This document shows, in pieces, positions 1 to 5,563 of a stretch of 6,781 nucleotides of DNA. Source of the stretch: Clostridiales bacterium (GTDB lineage: Bacteria > Bacillota > Clostridia > Oscillospirales > JAAYOS01). The notes under the pieces were generated by a model. That model was given only the letters and a program-made list of their open reading frames with translations, was not told where the DNA came from and ran no database searches. The DNA lies in the NCBI GenBank assembly GCA_012521525.1, contig JAAYMG010000328.1:1-6781 (forward strand), read 5' to 3'. The first letter of the stretch is position 1, and each line of letters starts with the position of its first letter. The position numbers and the translations under genes were made by a program.

Positions 1-11
1 AGAACGCTGTA

Positions 12-48
12 TAAAAAAGAACTGCCACTGTCCGGAGGACTAGTGGCA
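12..48 (-). terminator. Intrinsic terminator of the five-gene operon
   Basis: Read on the minus strand, TGCCACT (48-42) pairs with AGTGGCA (29-23). An inner GTCC/GGAC stem (40-37 with 33-30) closes on a 3-nt loop, and one base (41) is bulged. The hairpin is followed by TCTTTTTTAT (20-11), a good U tract. It starts 49 bp after the aminopeptidase stop codon, so it most likely ends the leftward transcript. Confidence 0.88.
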
Positions 49-96
49 ATTCATTATAAGAAATGAGTTATGTTGCGTGGACCGTTCACTCGTTTG

Positions 97-1500
97 TCAT
101 ACGGACATGTAGAAGGCTTTCATGCCCTTGTAGCTCATGTAGTTGTCGAGCTTGGATATGACCTCAAAGGGGGCATGCATCGAAAGCACCGGTACGCCGG
201 CATCAATGGTGTCTATGTTGCGCTTCGCCATAAATTTCGCGACCGTTCCGCCGCCTCCGGCGTCCACCTTGCCCAGCGGCGCCATTTGCCAGATGACCCC
301 TGCTTCGTCCAGGATCCTGCGCAGCCTGGCGACGACCTCGGCGGATGCGTCGGATGCTCCCGACTTGCCGCGGGTGCCCGTATATTTGCATATGCCAAGG
401 CCATAGTTGAGGCGCGCGGAATTGCGCTTGTCAAACGGTTCGGGGAAGTTGGGATCGTACGCCGCGGCTACGTCGTTAGACAGGCAGAAAGAATTCTCAT
501 AGCAGACTCTCGGCTGAACATCGAAGGCCTCGCATATGTCTTCGACAAATGTTTCGAAAAATCCGCTCTGCATGCCGGTAACGCCTTCCGAACCGATTTC
601 CTCCTTGTCGACCAGGATGCATAATGCTGTCTTGCTTGGATTTTCGATGTCTAGAATGGCTTGCAGGCAGTCAAAGCAGCATACTCTGTCATCATGACCG
701 TATGCGCCTATCATGCTGCGGTCAAGTCCCACATCGCGCGCATCGAACGCCGGAACCAGCGACAGTTCGGCCGAATGCAGATCCGCTTCGGTGATCCCGT
801 ATTTCTCATTCAGAATACCGAGGACGTGGAGCTTGACCCTGTCCGATCCTTCATCATCCGGTTCAGGAATGCTGCCCAGGAGCGCATTCAGGCTTTCTCC
901 GGCCACGGCATCCGACATTGCCTTTTTCATCTGTTCGGAAGCCAGATGGGGGAGCAGGTCGCTTATCACAAGCACGGGATCGTTCGGGTCTTTGCCGACG
1001 GAGATATTGACTACCTCTCCGGATTTCAGCGCGACTACGCCGTGAAGCTCCAGGGGGATGGCAAGCCACTGGTACTTCTTTATCCCGCCATAATAATGGG
1101 TCTTGAAATACGCAAGTTCAAAGTCCTCATACAGCGGGGTAGTCTTTATATCGATGCGGGGAGCGTCCAGGTGGGCTGCCGCGATGTTGATGCCCTTTGC
1201 AGGGCTTTCGCTGCCGATCACAGCCAGGAATATCGCTTTCCCGCGGTTGATGCGATAGATTTTGTCGCCGGGTTTCAGCGGATCCCCGCGTTCATACCTG
1301 CGAAAGCCGGCCTTTTCGGCTGCCGCGGCGGCATATTCGGTCGCCTGGCGCTCGGTCTTGGCGGCATTGATAAATTCCTTGTACATGTTGTTGAACTTTT
1401 CGATCGACTTCAACTCCGACGGGTCAATGCGGTCGTATCCGTTTTTTGATTTTTCGAGCAGATCGCGCTTCGGGGAAGTCTTCTTATCAGTGTCTGCCAT
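97..1500 (-). CDS. apeA: M18 family metallo-aminopeptidase (ApeA type)
   Basis: This is a 467-residue cytoplasmic dizinc exopeptidase that removes N-terminal amino acids from peptides. The M18 (aspartyl aminopeptidase/LAP4) family is recognised by its ordered metal-site motifs: HLDAPRID (H110), GHDDR (D271), VDKEEIGSEG (catalytic E300, zinc ligand E301), SNDVAAAYDPN (D343) and SMHAPFE (H442). By comparison with aspartyl aminopeptidases, all five expected zinc ligands and the catalytic Glu are present, so the enzyme should be active. The length and the DAGGGGT segment (413-419) fit the clostridial ApeA branch better than the shorter ApeB type; substrate preference cannot be read from sequence. 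The start is ATG with GAGGAA just upstream. It lies 7 bp after coaE and is the last gene before a terminator, so it is probably co-transcribed and translationally coupled. The family call is firm; the gene symbol is less so. Confidence 0.95.
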   Translation of the reverse strand: MADTDKKTSPKRDLLEKSKNGYDRIDPSELKSIEKFNNMYKEFINAAKTERQATEYAAAAAEKAGFRRYERGDPLKPGDKIYRINRGKAIFLAVIGSESPAKGINIAAAHLDAPRIDIKTTPLYEDFELAYFKTHYYGGIKKYQWLAIPLELHGVVALKSGEVVNISVGKDPNDPVLVISDLLPHLASEQMKKAMSDAVAGESLNALLGSIPEPDDEGSDRVKLHVLGILNEKYGITEADLHSAELSLVPAFDARDVGLDRSMIGAYGHDDRVCCFDCLQAILDIENPSKTALCILVDKEEIGSEGVTGMQSGFFETFVEDICEAFDVQPRVCYENSFCLSNDVAAAYDPNFPEPFDKRNSARLNYGLGICKYTGTRGKSGASDASAEVVARLRRILDEAGVIWQMAPLGKVDAGGGGTVAKFMAKRNIDTIDAGVPVLSMHAPFEVISKLDNYMSYKGMKAFYMSV

Positions 1501-1503
1501 ACT

Positions 1504-1509
1504 TTCCTC
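1504..1509 (-). promoter_or_regulatory. Ribosome binding site of apeA overlapping the coaE stop
   Basis: The minus strand reads GAGGAA three bases before the apeA ATG, and its first two bases fall within the TGA stop of coaE (1510-1508). Ribosomes ending coaE would sit on this site, which suggests coupled translation. Confidence 0.7.
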
Positions 1510-2119
1510 ACTTCCGTTTCTTCGGTATCAGTCCGCTTGTAAGCTTGTCATAGAAAGATACTGTTTTGGTGTGGATCGACCCGTCATTTGTCGGGTTGTT
1601 GATTATATAGTCGCAATGGTCATAATAGAACTGCTCGTCCGGCTGCGCATTTATGCGTGCCAGCGCCTGTTCTTCGGTTATGTTGTCGCGCTCCATTATG
1701 CGCTCCATCCGCACCTTGCGCGGAGCCACAACACCTATGACGAGGTCGCATATTTTGTCAAGTCCGCTTTCGATCAGGAATATCGCGTCTATGACCGCCA
1801 TCGGCGCATTGTGTTTCTGGCCTATCTGGAGGATGCGGTTTACTTCTTTGACGACATAAGGGTGTGTAACGGATGTCAGTATTTCCATTTTTACAGGGTC
1901 ATTATATACGATCCTGCCCAGGATACTCCTGTCCACTCTGCCGTTCCTGAAAGCTTCCGGAAAATGCACTTTCAGCTCCGCCAGCATCTCCTCGTTTTCG
2001 CGGAGAAGCCGGTGGTAGACCTCGTCCGCGTCTATGGCAAAGCAGCCCAGCCTTTCCATCATGCGCAGAACGGAAGTTTTGCCCGATCCGGTACCCCCGG
2101 TGATGCCTATTACTTTCAA
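1508..2119 (-). CDS. coaE: Dephospho-CoA kinase
   Basis: This 203-residue cytoplasmic enzyme catalyses the last step of coenzyme A synthesis, ATP-dependent phosphorylation of the 3'-OH of dephospho-CoA. A P-loop GGTGSGKT (8-15) stands near the N-terminus. It is followed by the family motif DADEV (30-34), the THPYV segment (85-89), DAIFLIESGLD (111-121) and the lid-type region with RMERIMERDN and ARINAQ (137-159). Length is typical of the family. The start is TTG at 2119-2117, supported by AAGGTGA four bases upstream and by the P-loop position; the next in-frame Met (residue 20) would remove the P-loop. The gene begins 13 bp after the tsaC stop and ends 7 bp before apeA, in the tightly packed distal part of the operon. 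I see no defect in it. Confidence 0.96.
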   Translation of the reverse strand: MKVIGITGGTGSGKTSVLRMMERLGCFAIDADEVYHRLLRENEEMLAELKVHFPEAFRNGRVDRSILGRIVYNDPVKMEILTSVTHPYVVKEVNRILQIGQKHNAPMAVIDAIFLIESGLDKICDLVIGVVAPRKVRMERIMERDNITEEQALARINAQPDEQFYYDHCDYIINNPTNDGSIHTKTVSFYDKLTSGLIPKKRK

Positions 2120-2123
2120 TGAC

Positions 2124-2130
2124 TCACCTT
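2124..2130 (-). promoter_or_regulatory. Ribosome binding site fixing the TTG start of coaE
   Basis: The minus strand carries AAGGTGA with a 4-nt spacer to the TTG codon, in the 13-bp gap after the tsaC stop (TAA, 2135-2133). It decides the non-ATG start of coaE. Confidence 0.7.
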
Positions 2131-2132
2131 CT

Positions 2133-3179
2133 TTACTTCACGTCGATTATATGGTATGCGGATGCCCGCTTCAGCCGGTTTTCGACTGCCACAGCGGTAT
2201 CGCTGCCTTCGGGGCAGCGCGCATATATCGTTTCCGCACCGGTCTCGTCCAAAGCCCTAAGTGCAGAAAACAGGTTATATGAAAGGATGTCATGCCTCGA
2301 TCGCGGACCGTAGGAGACCGCATTCAAACCGCCATACAGAGGAAGCTCCTCGTCGTAACAGAGGACGGCTATGTTCGGGTCGTTCACGGACTGCTCACGG
2401 ATGTAGGCAGCAACATCACTGCTGTCTCCCCGAAGGATGATCACTTTTGCCCGTGGGGCATAGTGCCTGTATTTCATCCCCGGCGATCGAACCGGCGCAT
2501 CTTTCGGCACCTCGCCGAAAATAGCCTTATCATATACTGCGTCTTTGCAGACTTTCCGGATCTGCTCAAGGGTTATGCCGCCGGGACGAAGTATCCGGGG
2601 AACGTCCGAAACCAGGTCGAGAACGGTGGATTCCAGTCCCACACTGCAACGGCCGCCGTCGAGGAGTGCATCGATTTTGCCGTTCAGGTCATGATACACG
2701 TGTCTGGCGGCGGTGGGGCTGGGTCTGCCTGAAGTGTTTGCGGACGGCGCCGCTATTGGGACATCACATGCCTTCAGCAGGGCGAGCGCGACAGGATGAT
2801 TCGGGGAGCGGACTCCGACCGTATCAAGCCCTGCGGTCACTTCTTTTGCCACGACTCCGGAGCTTCTCAGCACCAATGTCAGAGGCCCCGGCCAATACAG
2901 CTCACATAATTCGTATGCAACAGGCGGTATATCGAGACATAACCTTTCAAGCCAGGACATGTCTGCGACATGGGCGATGAGAGGATTGTCCTGCGGCCGC
3001 CCCTTTGCTTCGAAGATACGGCTTACGGCATTTCCGTCCAGTGCATTCGCGCCAAGGCCGTATACCGTTTCGGTAGGAAAGGCGACAAGTCCGCCCGAGA
3101 GGATGATATCTGCGGCTCTGCGGACCGGTTCGATATCCGCAGACACTTTGGAAAAGTCGGTCACATCCCAGAATTCCAC
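2133..3179 (-). CDS. tsaC: L-threonylcarbamoyladenylate synthase, two-domain Sua5 type
   Basis: This 348-residue protein (synonyms Sua5, YwlC) makes threonylcarbamoyl-AMP from threonine, bicarbonate and ATP. TsaD and partners then transfer the moiety to A37 of ANN-decoding tRNAs (t6A). The YrdC-like catalytic domain covers about 15-205: FPTETVYGLG (34-43), AKGRPQDNPL (58-67), YWPGPLTLVL (95-104), APSANTSGRPSPT (144-156) and GLESTVLD (181-188). The linker motif SPGMKYRHYAP (232-242) leads into the Sua5-specific C-terminal domain (about 243-345), so this is the long form and not single-domain TsaC. The start is GTG, with AAAAGGAAG at 3198-3190 (10-nt spacer). The next in-frame Met (74) would delete much of the active site. 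It follows prfA after 82 bp; in many Firmicutes the two genes are close, usually with prmC between them. Confidence 0.96.
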   Translation of the reverse strand: MEFWDVTDFSKVSADIEPVRRAADIILSGGLVAFPTETVYGLGANALDGNAVSRIFEAKGRPQDNPLIAHVADMSWLERLCLDIPPVAYELCELYWPGPLTLVLRSSGVVAKEVTAGLDTVGVRSPNHPVALALLKACDVPIAAPSANTSGRPSPTAARHVYHDLNGKIDALLDGGRCSVGLESTVLDLVSDVPRILRPGGITLEQIRKVCKDAVYDKAIFGEVPKDAPVRSPGMKYRHYAPRAKVIILRGDSSDVAAYIREQSVNDPNIAVLCYDEELPLYGGLNAVSYGPRSRHDILSYNLFSALRALDETGAETIYARCPEGSDTAVAVENRLKRASAYHIIDVK

Positions 3180-3261
3180 TGTTAAAGCGCTTCCTTTTAA
3201 CTATATAATTTGACACAGACGGTCAAAACAGCGATCAGTGCTTCATTTGTGTCTTGATGTA
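3180..3261. other. 82-bp prfA-tsaC spacer with short inverted repeat
   Basis: This is the widest gap inside the operon. It contains the tsaC ribosome binding site (3190-3198) and a perfect 6-bp inverted repeat, TTTGAC (3209-3214) and GTCAAA (3222-3227), around a 7-nt loop with no following U tract. I see no terminator and no gene in it. A promoter-like pair is present but poorly placed (see rejected items). Confidence 0.5.
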
Positions 3262-4335
3262 TCATTGCCACGAAGAGGCTTTCAGCTTCTCGGCACGATC
3301 GGCTGTTATCAGTGCGTCTATGAGTTCGTCCAGTTCACCGTTCATTATTGCTTCGATCTTATAGAGAGAAAGGTTGATACGGTGATCGGTCACACGTCCC
3401 TGCGGGAAGTTATATGTGCGTATTCGTTCCGAACGGTCGCCGGTGCCGACCTGGCTCCTGCGCTCGGCGGCTATTTTTGCGTTCTGCTCCTCCATCTGCT
3501 TTTCATAAAGCTTGGAACGAAGTATTTTCAGGGCCCTTTCCCTGTTCTTGTGCTGGCTGCGCTCGTCCTGGCATTCCACCACTATTCCGGTAGGAAGATG
3601 GGTTATCCTGATGGCGGACTCGGTTTTATTGACATGCTGTCCTCCGGCGCCGCCCGACCTGAACGTGTCGATCTGGAGATCGGCGGGGTTTATTTCAACC
3701 TCCACCTCCTCGACTTCGGGGAGAACGGCCACGGTCACAGTGGATGTGTGGATCCGTCCGGAAGATTCCGTGTCGGGTACGCGCTGGACCCGGTGCACTC
3801 CGCTTTCGAACTTCAGCCTTGAATAGGCGCCGGCCCCTTCGATAAGGAAGCTTATTTCCTTGATGCCGCCAAGTTCTGTTTCGTTTATATTCATCACTTC
3901 TGTTTTCCAGCGGCGCGTATCGCTGTACATCGTATACATGCGATAAAGCGAAGCGGCAAACAGGGCGGCCTCCTCGCCGCCTGCGCCTGCCCTGATCTCT
4001 ACGATGACGTTCTTGTCATCATCCTTATCGGCAGGCAGAAGGAGGAGCTTTATCTCCTCCCTGAGAGAATCCATTTCTTCCTTTGATGAGTTCAGCTCTT
4101 CCGTAACAAGTTCACGGAATTCTGGTTCAAGGGTCCCTTCCAGCATCGACAGGGCCTCATGATATGTCTCCTCGGCCTTCCTGTACTTTCTCCATGTCTC
4201 GATTAGAGGAGTCAGCTCTTTTTGCTCCTTTGAAAGCTTTGCGGCATGCTGGGGATCGCGGTAAATATCCGGGTCGTTGAGCAGCTGCTCAAGTTCGATA
4301 TATCGTTTTTCGATTTCGGCCAGTTTATCAAACAT
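3262..4335 (-). CDS. prfA: Peptide chain release factor 1
   Basis: This 357-residue class I release factor recognises UAA and UAG in the ribosomal A site and triggers peptide release. The N-terminal part (1-105) is a helical, charged domain. The codon-recognition domain contains VHRVQRVPDTESSGRIHTS (180-198), in which P187-D188-T189 is the PxT tripeptide of RF1; RF2 would have SPF. The catalytic GGQ loop is SGGAGGQHVNKTES (227-240) with GGQ at 231-233; Q233 is the residue normally methylated by PrmC. THLPTGIVVECQDERSQHKN (245-264) and RSERIRTYNFPQGRVTDHRI (301-320) are classic RF1 segments. Length is typical. The start is ATG with AGAAGGAT about 12 bp upstream. It sits 42 bp after the ydcF-like gene, inside the operon. 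No prmC gene is adjacent, which is unusual. Confidence 0.98.
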   Translation of the reverse strand: MFDKLAEIEKRYIELEQLLNDPDIYRDPQHAAKLSKEQKELTPLIETWRKYRKAEETYHEALSMLEGTLEPEFRELVTEELNSSKEEMDSLREEIKLLLLPADKDDDKNVIVEIRAGAGGEEAALFAASLYRMYTMYSDTRRWKTEVMNINETELGGIKEISFLIEGAGAYSRLKFESGVHRVQRVPDTESSGRIHTSTVTVAVLPEVEEVEVEINPADLQIDTFRSGGAGGQHVNKTESAIRITHLPTGIVVECQDERSQHKNRERALKILRSKLYEKQMEEQNAKIAAERRSQVGTGDRSERIRTYNFPQGRVTDHRINLSLYKIEAIMNGELDELIDALITADRAEKLKASSWQ

Positions 4336-4377
4336 ATTAGATCGTATCCTTCTGGTTGAGATGTGAAGAGAATGAAG

Positions 4378-5184
4378 TTACCGGGAAAAGAGCAGGAGCT
4401 TCAGCAGTGCAAAGTACTCCCGCACATAATAGTTTATCTTCAACGAGAGCATCGGTGTCTCGGCAGCAACCATGGTGATCAAACGGTGTTCACGCCCCGC
4501 GATAACGGAGGCCCGATACAGATGGAAATCGTTTGACAGGATGGCGATCTTCGGGATCCCCTCTCCCCGCCACAGTCCGTCGATTATGTCGAGGGAGAAG
4601 CGGATATTTTCTACTGTAGATGTTGCCTTGTCCTCTTCGATTATCCTGTTCCCGTCAATGCCGTTTGCCACGAGATAGGAGTGCATGGCCTTCGCTTCAG
4701 TTATATTTTCGCCCTTGCCCTGTCCTCCCGATACAATTATTACCGTATCAGGATTATTCCTTGCATATTTGATGGTTTCATCCAATCTTGACTTGAGAGA
4801 AGGAGAGGGTACGCTGCCGTACAGACCCGCACCCAAAACCACCAAATAGTCTGCACCGTCGGAGTTGCTGGATGTACTTGCCCTTGAAATGATGATGCAC
4901 TCCACGATCATGAATGAGACGAACCATAAAGCCAACAGGATGAGCAGAACCCTCTGTAAGAAGAGAGCAGGGCCGCTGTGGGAAGAGAATGGCGGAATGC
5001 ATCCGAGCAAAAAGCAAAGGATGAATACGATGCCAAGTCCACAGAAAAACTGCGCGAGGAATCGCGCATGCTGCACAAACAAAAATATGGCTGTTGCCGA
5101 TGCGAAAGAAACTATCCCGGCAACCAGCAGATAAACATTATAGGGAAGAATCTGCTTTCCGCGGTATCCTTTGTAGAATGACAA
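4378..5184 (-). CDS. YdcF/ElyC/SanA (DUF218) family membrane protein
   Basis: This 268-residue protein has three predicted transmembrane helices near residues 14-38, 42-63 and 75-99, then a DUF218 domain (about 111-258). Family signatures are DYLVVLGAGL (112-121), SRLDETIKYA (132-141), VIIVSGGQG (148-156), TEAKAMHSYLV (162-172), a Thr-rich turn before VENIRFS (191-197) and LSNDFHLYRA (216-225). Basic residues at the N-terminus (K5, R8, K10) suggest N-in topology, which would put the DUF218 domain outside the membrane. Relatives such as ElyC and SanA are linked to envelope integrity, but the biochemical activity is not settled and I assign none. The start is TTG, supported by GGAGGGG six bases upstream; the next Met (92) would delete the membrane region. 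It is the first gene of the operon, right after a strong promoter. Confidence 0.88.
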   Translation of the reverse strand: MSFYKGYRGKQILPYNVYLLVAGIVSFASATAIFLFVQHARFLAQFFCGLGIVFILCFLLGCIPPFSSHSGPALFLQRVLLILLALWFVSFMIVECIIISRASTSSNSDGADYLVVLGAGLYGSVPSPSLKSRLDETIKYARNNPDTVIIVSGGQGKGENITEAKAMHSYLVANGIDGNRIIEEDKATSTVENIRFSLDIIDGLWRGEGIPKIAILSNDFHLYRASVIAGREHRLITMVAAETPMLSLKINYYVREYFALLKLLLFSR

Positions 5185-5188
5185 ATTG

Positions 5189-5195
5189 CCCCTCC
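5189..5195 (-). promoter_or_regulatory. Strong ribosome binding site fixing the TTG start of the ydcF-like gene
   Basis: The minus strand reads GGAGGGG. Its GGAGG core ends six bases before the TTG codon at 5184-5182, ideal spacing. No in-frame ATG lies nearby, so this site decides the start. Confidence 0.85.
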
Positions 5196-5216
5196 AAAGT
5201 AAAACAGTAGTTATAT

Positions 5217-5244
5217 ATTATAACATATTCTGACAAAATGACAA
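5217..5244 (-). promoter_or_regulatory. Sigma-A-type promoter of the ydcF-prfA-tsaC-coaE-apeA operon
   Basis: On the minus strand a perfect -10 TATAAT (5222-5217) is preceded by TGT (5225-5223), giving an extended -10. The -35 is TTGTCA (5244-5239), one mismatch from consensus, with a 16-bp spacer. Transcription would begin near 5210, leaving a leader of about 25 nt with a strong ribosome binding site. TGACAAAA/TGACAAGA forms an 8-bp tandem repeat (5231-5246, plus strand) across the -35. Confidence 0.85.
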
Positions 5245-5334
5245 GACACGGGAGCGGCCCGTCATCGATTATCATGCCATGTTTACGATATTTGAAATGA
5301 AAGCTTATGTCGGAACCTGGGATCATACCATGAG

Positions 5335-5383
5335 ATTTGGGCTTGCGGGTTCAGGCATGCGATGCTATTTGGGTTTACGGGTT
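5335..5383 (+). repeat. Two imperfect 17-bp direct repeats
   Basis: ATTTGGGCTTGCGGGTT (5335-5351) and ATTTGGGTTTACGGGTT (5367-5383) match at 15 of 17 bases, with starts 32 bp apart, about three helical turns. A weaker related copy with one inserted base may lie at 5516-5533 (GTTTGGAACTTACGGATT), near the predicted gtrA transcription start. The function is unknown; a protein-binding site array is one possibility. Confidence 0.6.
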
Positions 5384-5385
5384 TT

Positions 5386-5408
5386 GGTTTGGTGATTTGA
5401 GGTTTGGT
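5386..5408 (+). repeat. GGTTTGGT direct repeat in a G/T-rich tract
   Basis: GGTTTGGT occurs at 5386-5393 and again at 5401-5408, a 15-bp period. From 5367 to 5408, 37 of 42 plus-strand bases are G or T and only one is C. The tract directly continues the second 17-bp repeat. Confidence 0.55.
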
Positions 5409-5416
5409 CCCGGTGT

Positions 5417-5479
5417 TTTGACATCGACAAATTGGCTAAGGACGCGGCATTTTTGTCAAAGATTGATATGAATGTCGAT
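5417..5479. repeat. Overlapping inverted repeats with TGACA/TGTCA arms
   Basis: TTTGACA (5417-5423) is the exact reverse complement of TGTCAAA (5454-5460). ATCGACA (5423-5429) is the exact reverse complement of TGTCGAT (5473-5479). GACAAA (5426-5431) also matches TTTGTC (5452-5457). Loops are long (20-43 nt), so these look more like paired binding sites than hairpins. The last arm touches the presumed gtrA -35. Confidence 0.45.
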
Positions 5480-5507
5480 TGTTTTGGTTCATAAAAAATG
5501 GTACTAT
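5479..5507 (+). promoter_or_regulatory. Probable gtrA promoter
   Basis: TTGTTT (5479-5484) and TACTAT (5502-5507) are separated by 17 bp, and TGG just before the -10 gives an extended -10 pattern (TGnTAnnnT). The -35 is weak (TTG only). A better hexamer, TATAGT (5505-5510), overlaps it with poorer spacing. Transcription would start near 5514, about 50 bp before the gtrA start. Confidence 0.45.
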
Positions 5508-5549
5508 AGTTTGTGGTTTGGAACTTACGGATTTTTAACGTATCATATT

Positions 5550-5556
5550 AAGGAAG
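5550..5556 (+). promoter_or_regulatory. Ribosome binding site fixing the GTG start of gtrA
   Basis: AAGGAAG stands seven bases before the GTG at 5564. This supports the non-ATG start, which is also needed to keep the first membrane helix. Confidence 0.75.
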
Positions 5557-5563
5557 TGTTGGA

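Larger units (their letters stand above)
5245..5478. other. Non-coding divergent spacer between the operon and gtrA
   Basis: I see no credible gene here. The longest plus-strand reading frame noted (5279-5395, 38 codons) has no ribosome binding site. From left to right the spacer holds a small ACGGG/CCCGT hairpin (5248-5262), unremarkable sequence to about 5334, a G/T-rich stretch with direct repeats (5335-5408), and a cluster of TGACA/TGTCA inverted repeats (5417-5479). Both flanking genes read outward, so the spacer is probably regulatory. Confidence 0.6.

Noticed and set aside
661..1449. 262-codon plus-strand open frame opposite apeA
   Set aside because: It is wholly antisense to a gene with all catalytic residues conserved and shows no recognisable family; I treat it as a shadow.
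1262..2122. Long plus-strand open frame opposite coaE and the start of apeA
   Set aside because: The minus-strand genes have clear catalytic motifs and ribosome binding sites. The antisense frame spans two genes, starts with TTG and has no recognisable domain, so it is a shadow.
3209..3214. Perfect -35 hexamer TTGACA on the plus strand
   Set aside because: No -10 hexamer follows at 15-19 bp, and no gene reads rightward from here; the downstream DNA is the prfA antisense strand.
3200..3226. Promoter-like pair TTGACC and TATAGT upstream of tsaC on the minus strand
   Set aside because: The spacer is only 15 bp, and the predicted start (about 3193) would fall inside the tsaC ribosome binding site (3190-3198), cutting it. 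It is more likely chance within an operon spacer.
5279..5395. 38-codon plus-strand reading frame in the divergent spacer
   Set aside because: It has no ribosome binding site, no recognisable domain and low-complexity sequence at its end; I could not support it as a gene or pseudogene.
5367..5408. Canonical three-layer G-quadruplex
   Set aside because: Only two GGG runs occur close together and the next GGG pair is 21 bp away. At best a weak two-layer structure is possible, so I left it as a repeat observation.
5418..5423. Perfect -35 hexamer TTGACA on the plus strand upstream of gtrA
   Set aside because: The sequence 15-19 bp downstream is GC-rich with no -10 match, so I preferred the site at 5479-5507 for gtrA.
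5433..5449. Sigma-54-like TTGGC...GGCA element in the divergent spacer
   Set aside because: The GG-to-GC distance is one base too long for the -24/-12 geometry, and no enhancer-binding protein gene is nearby.
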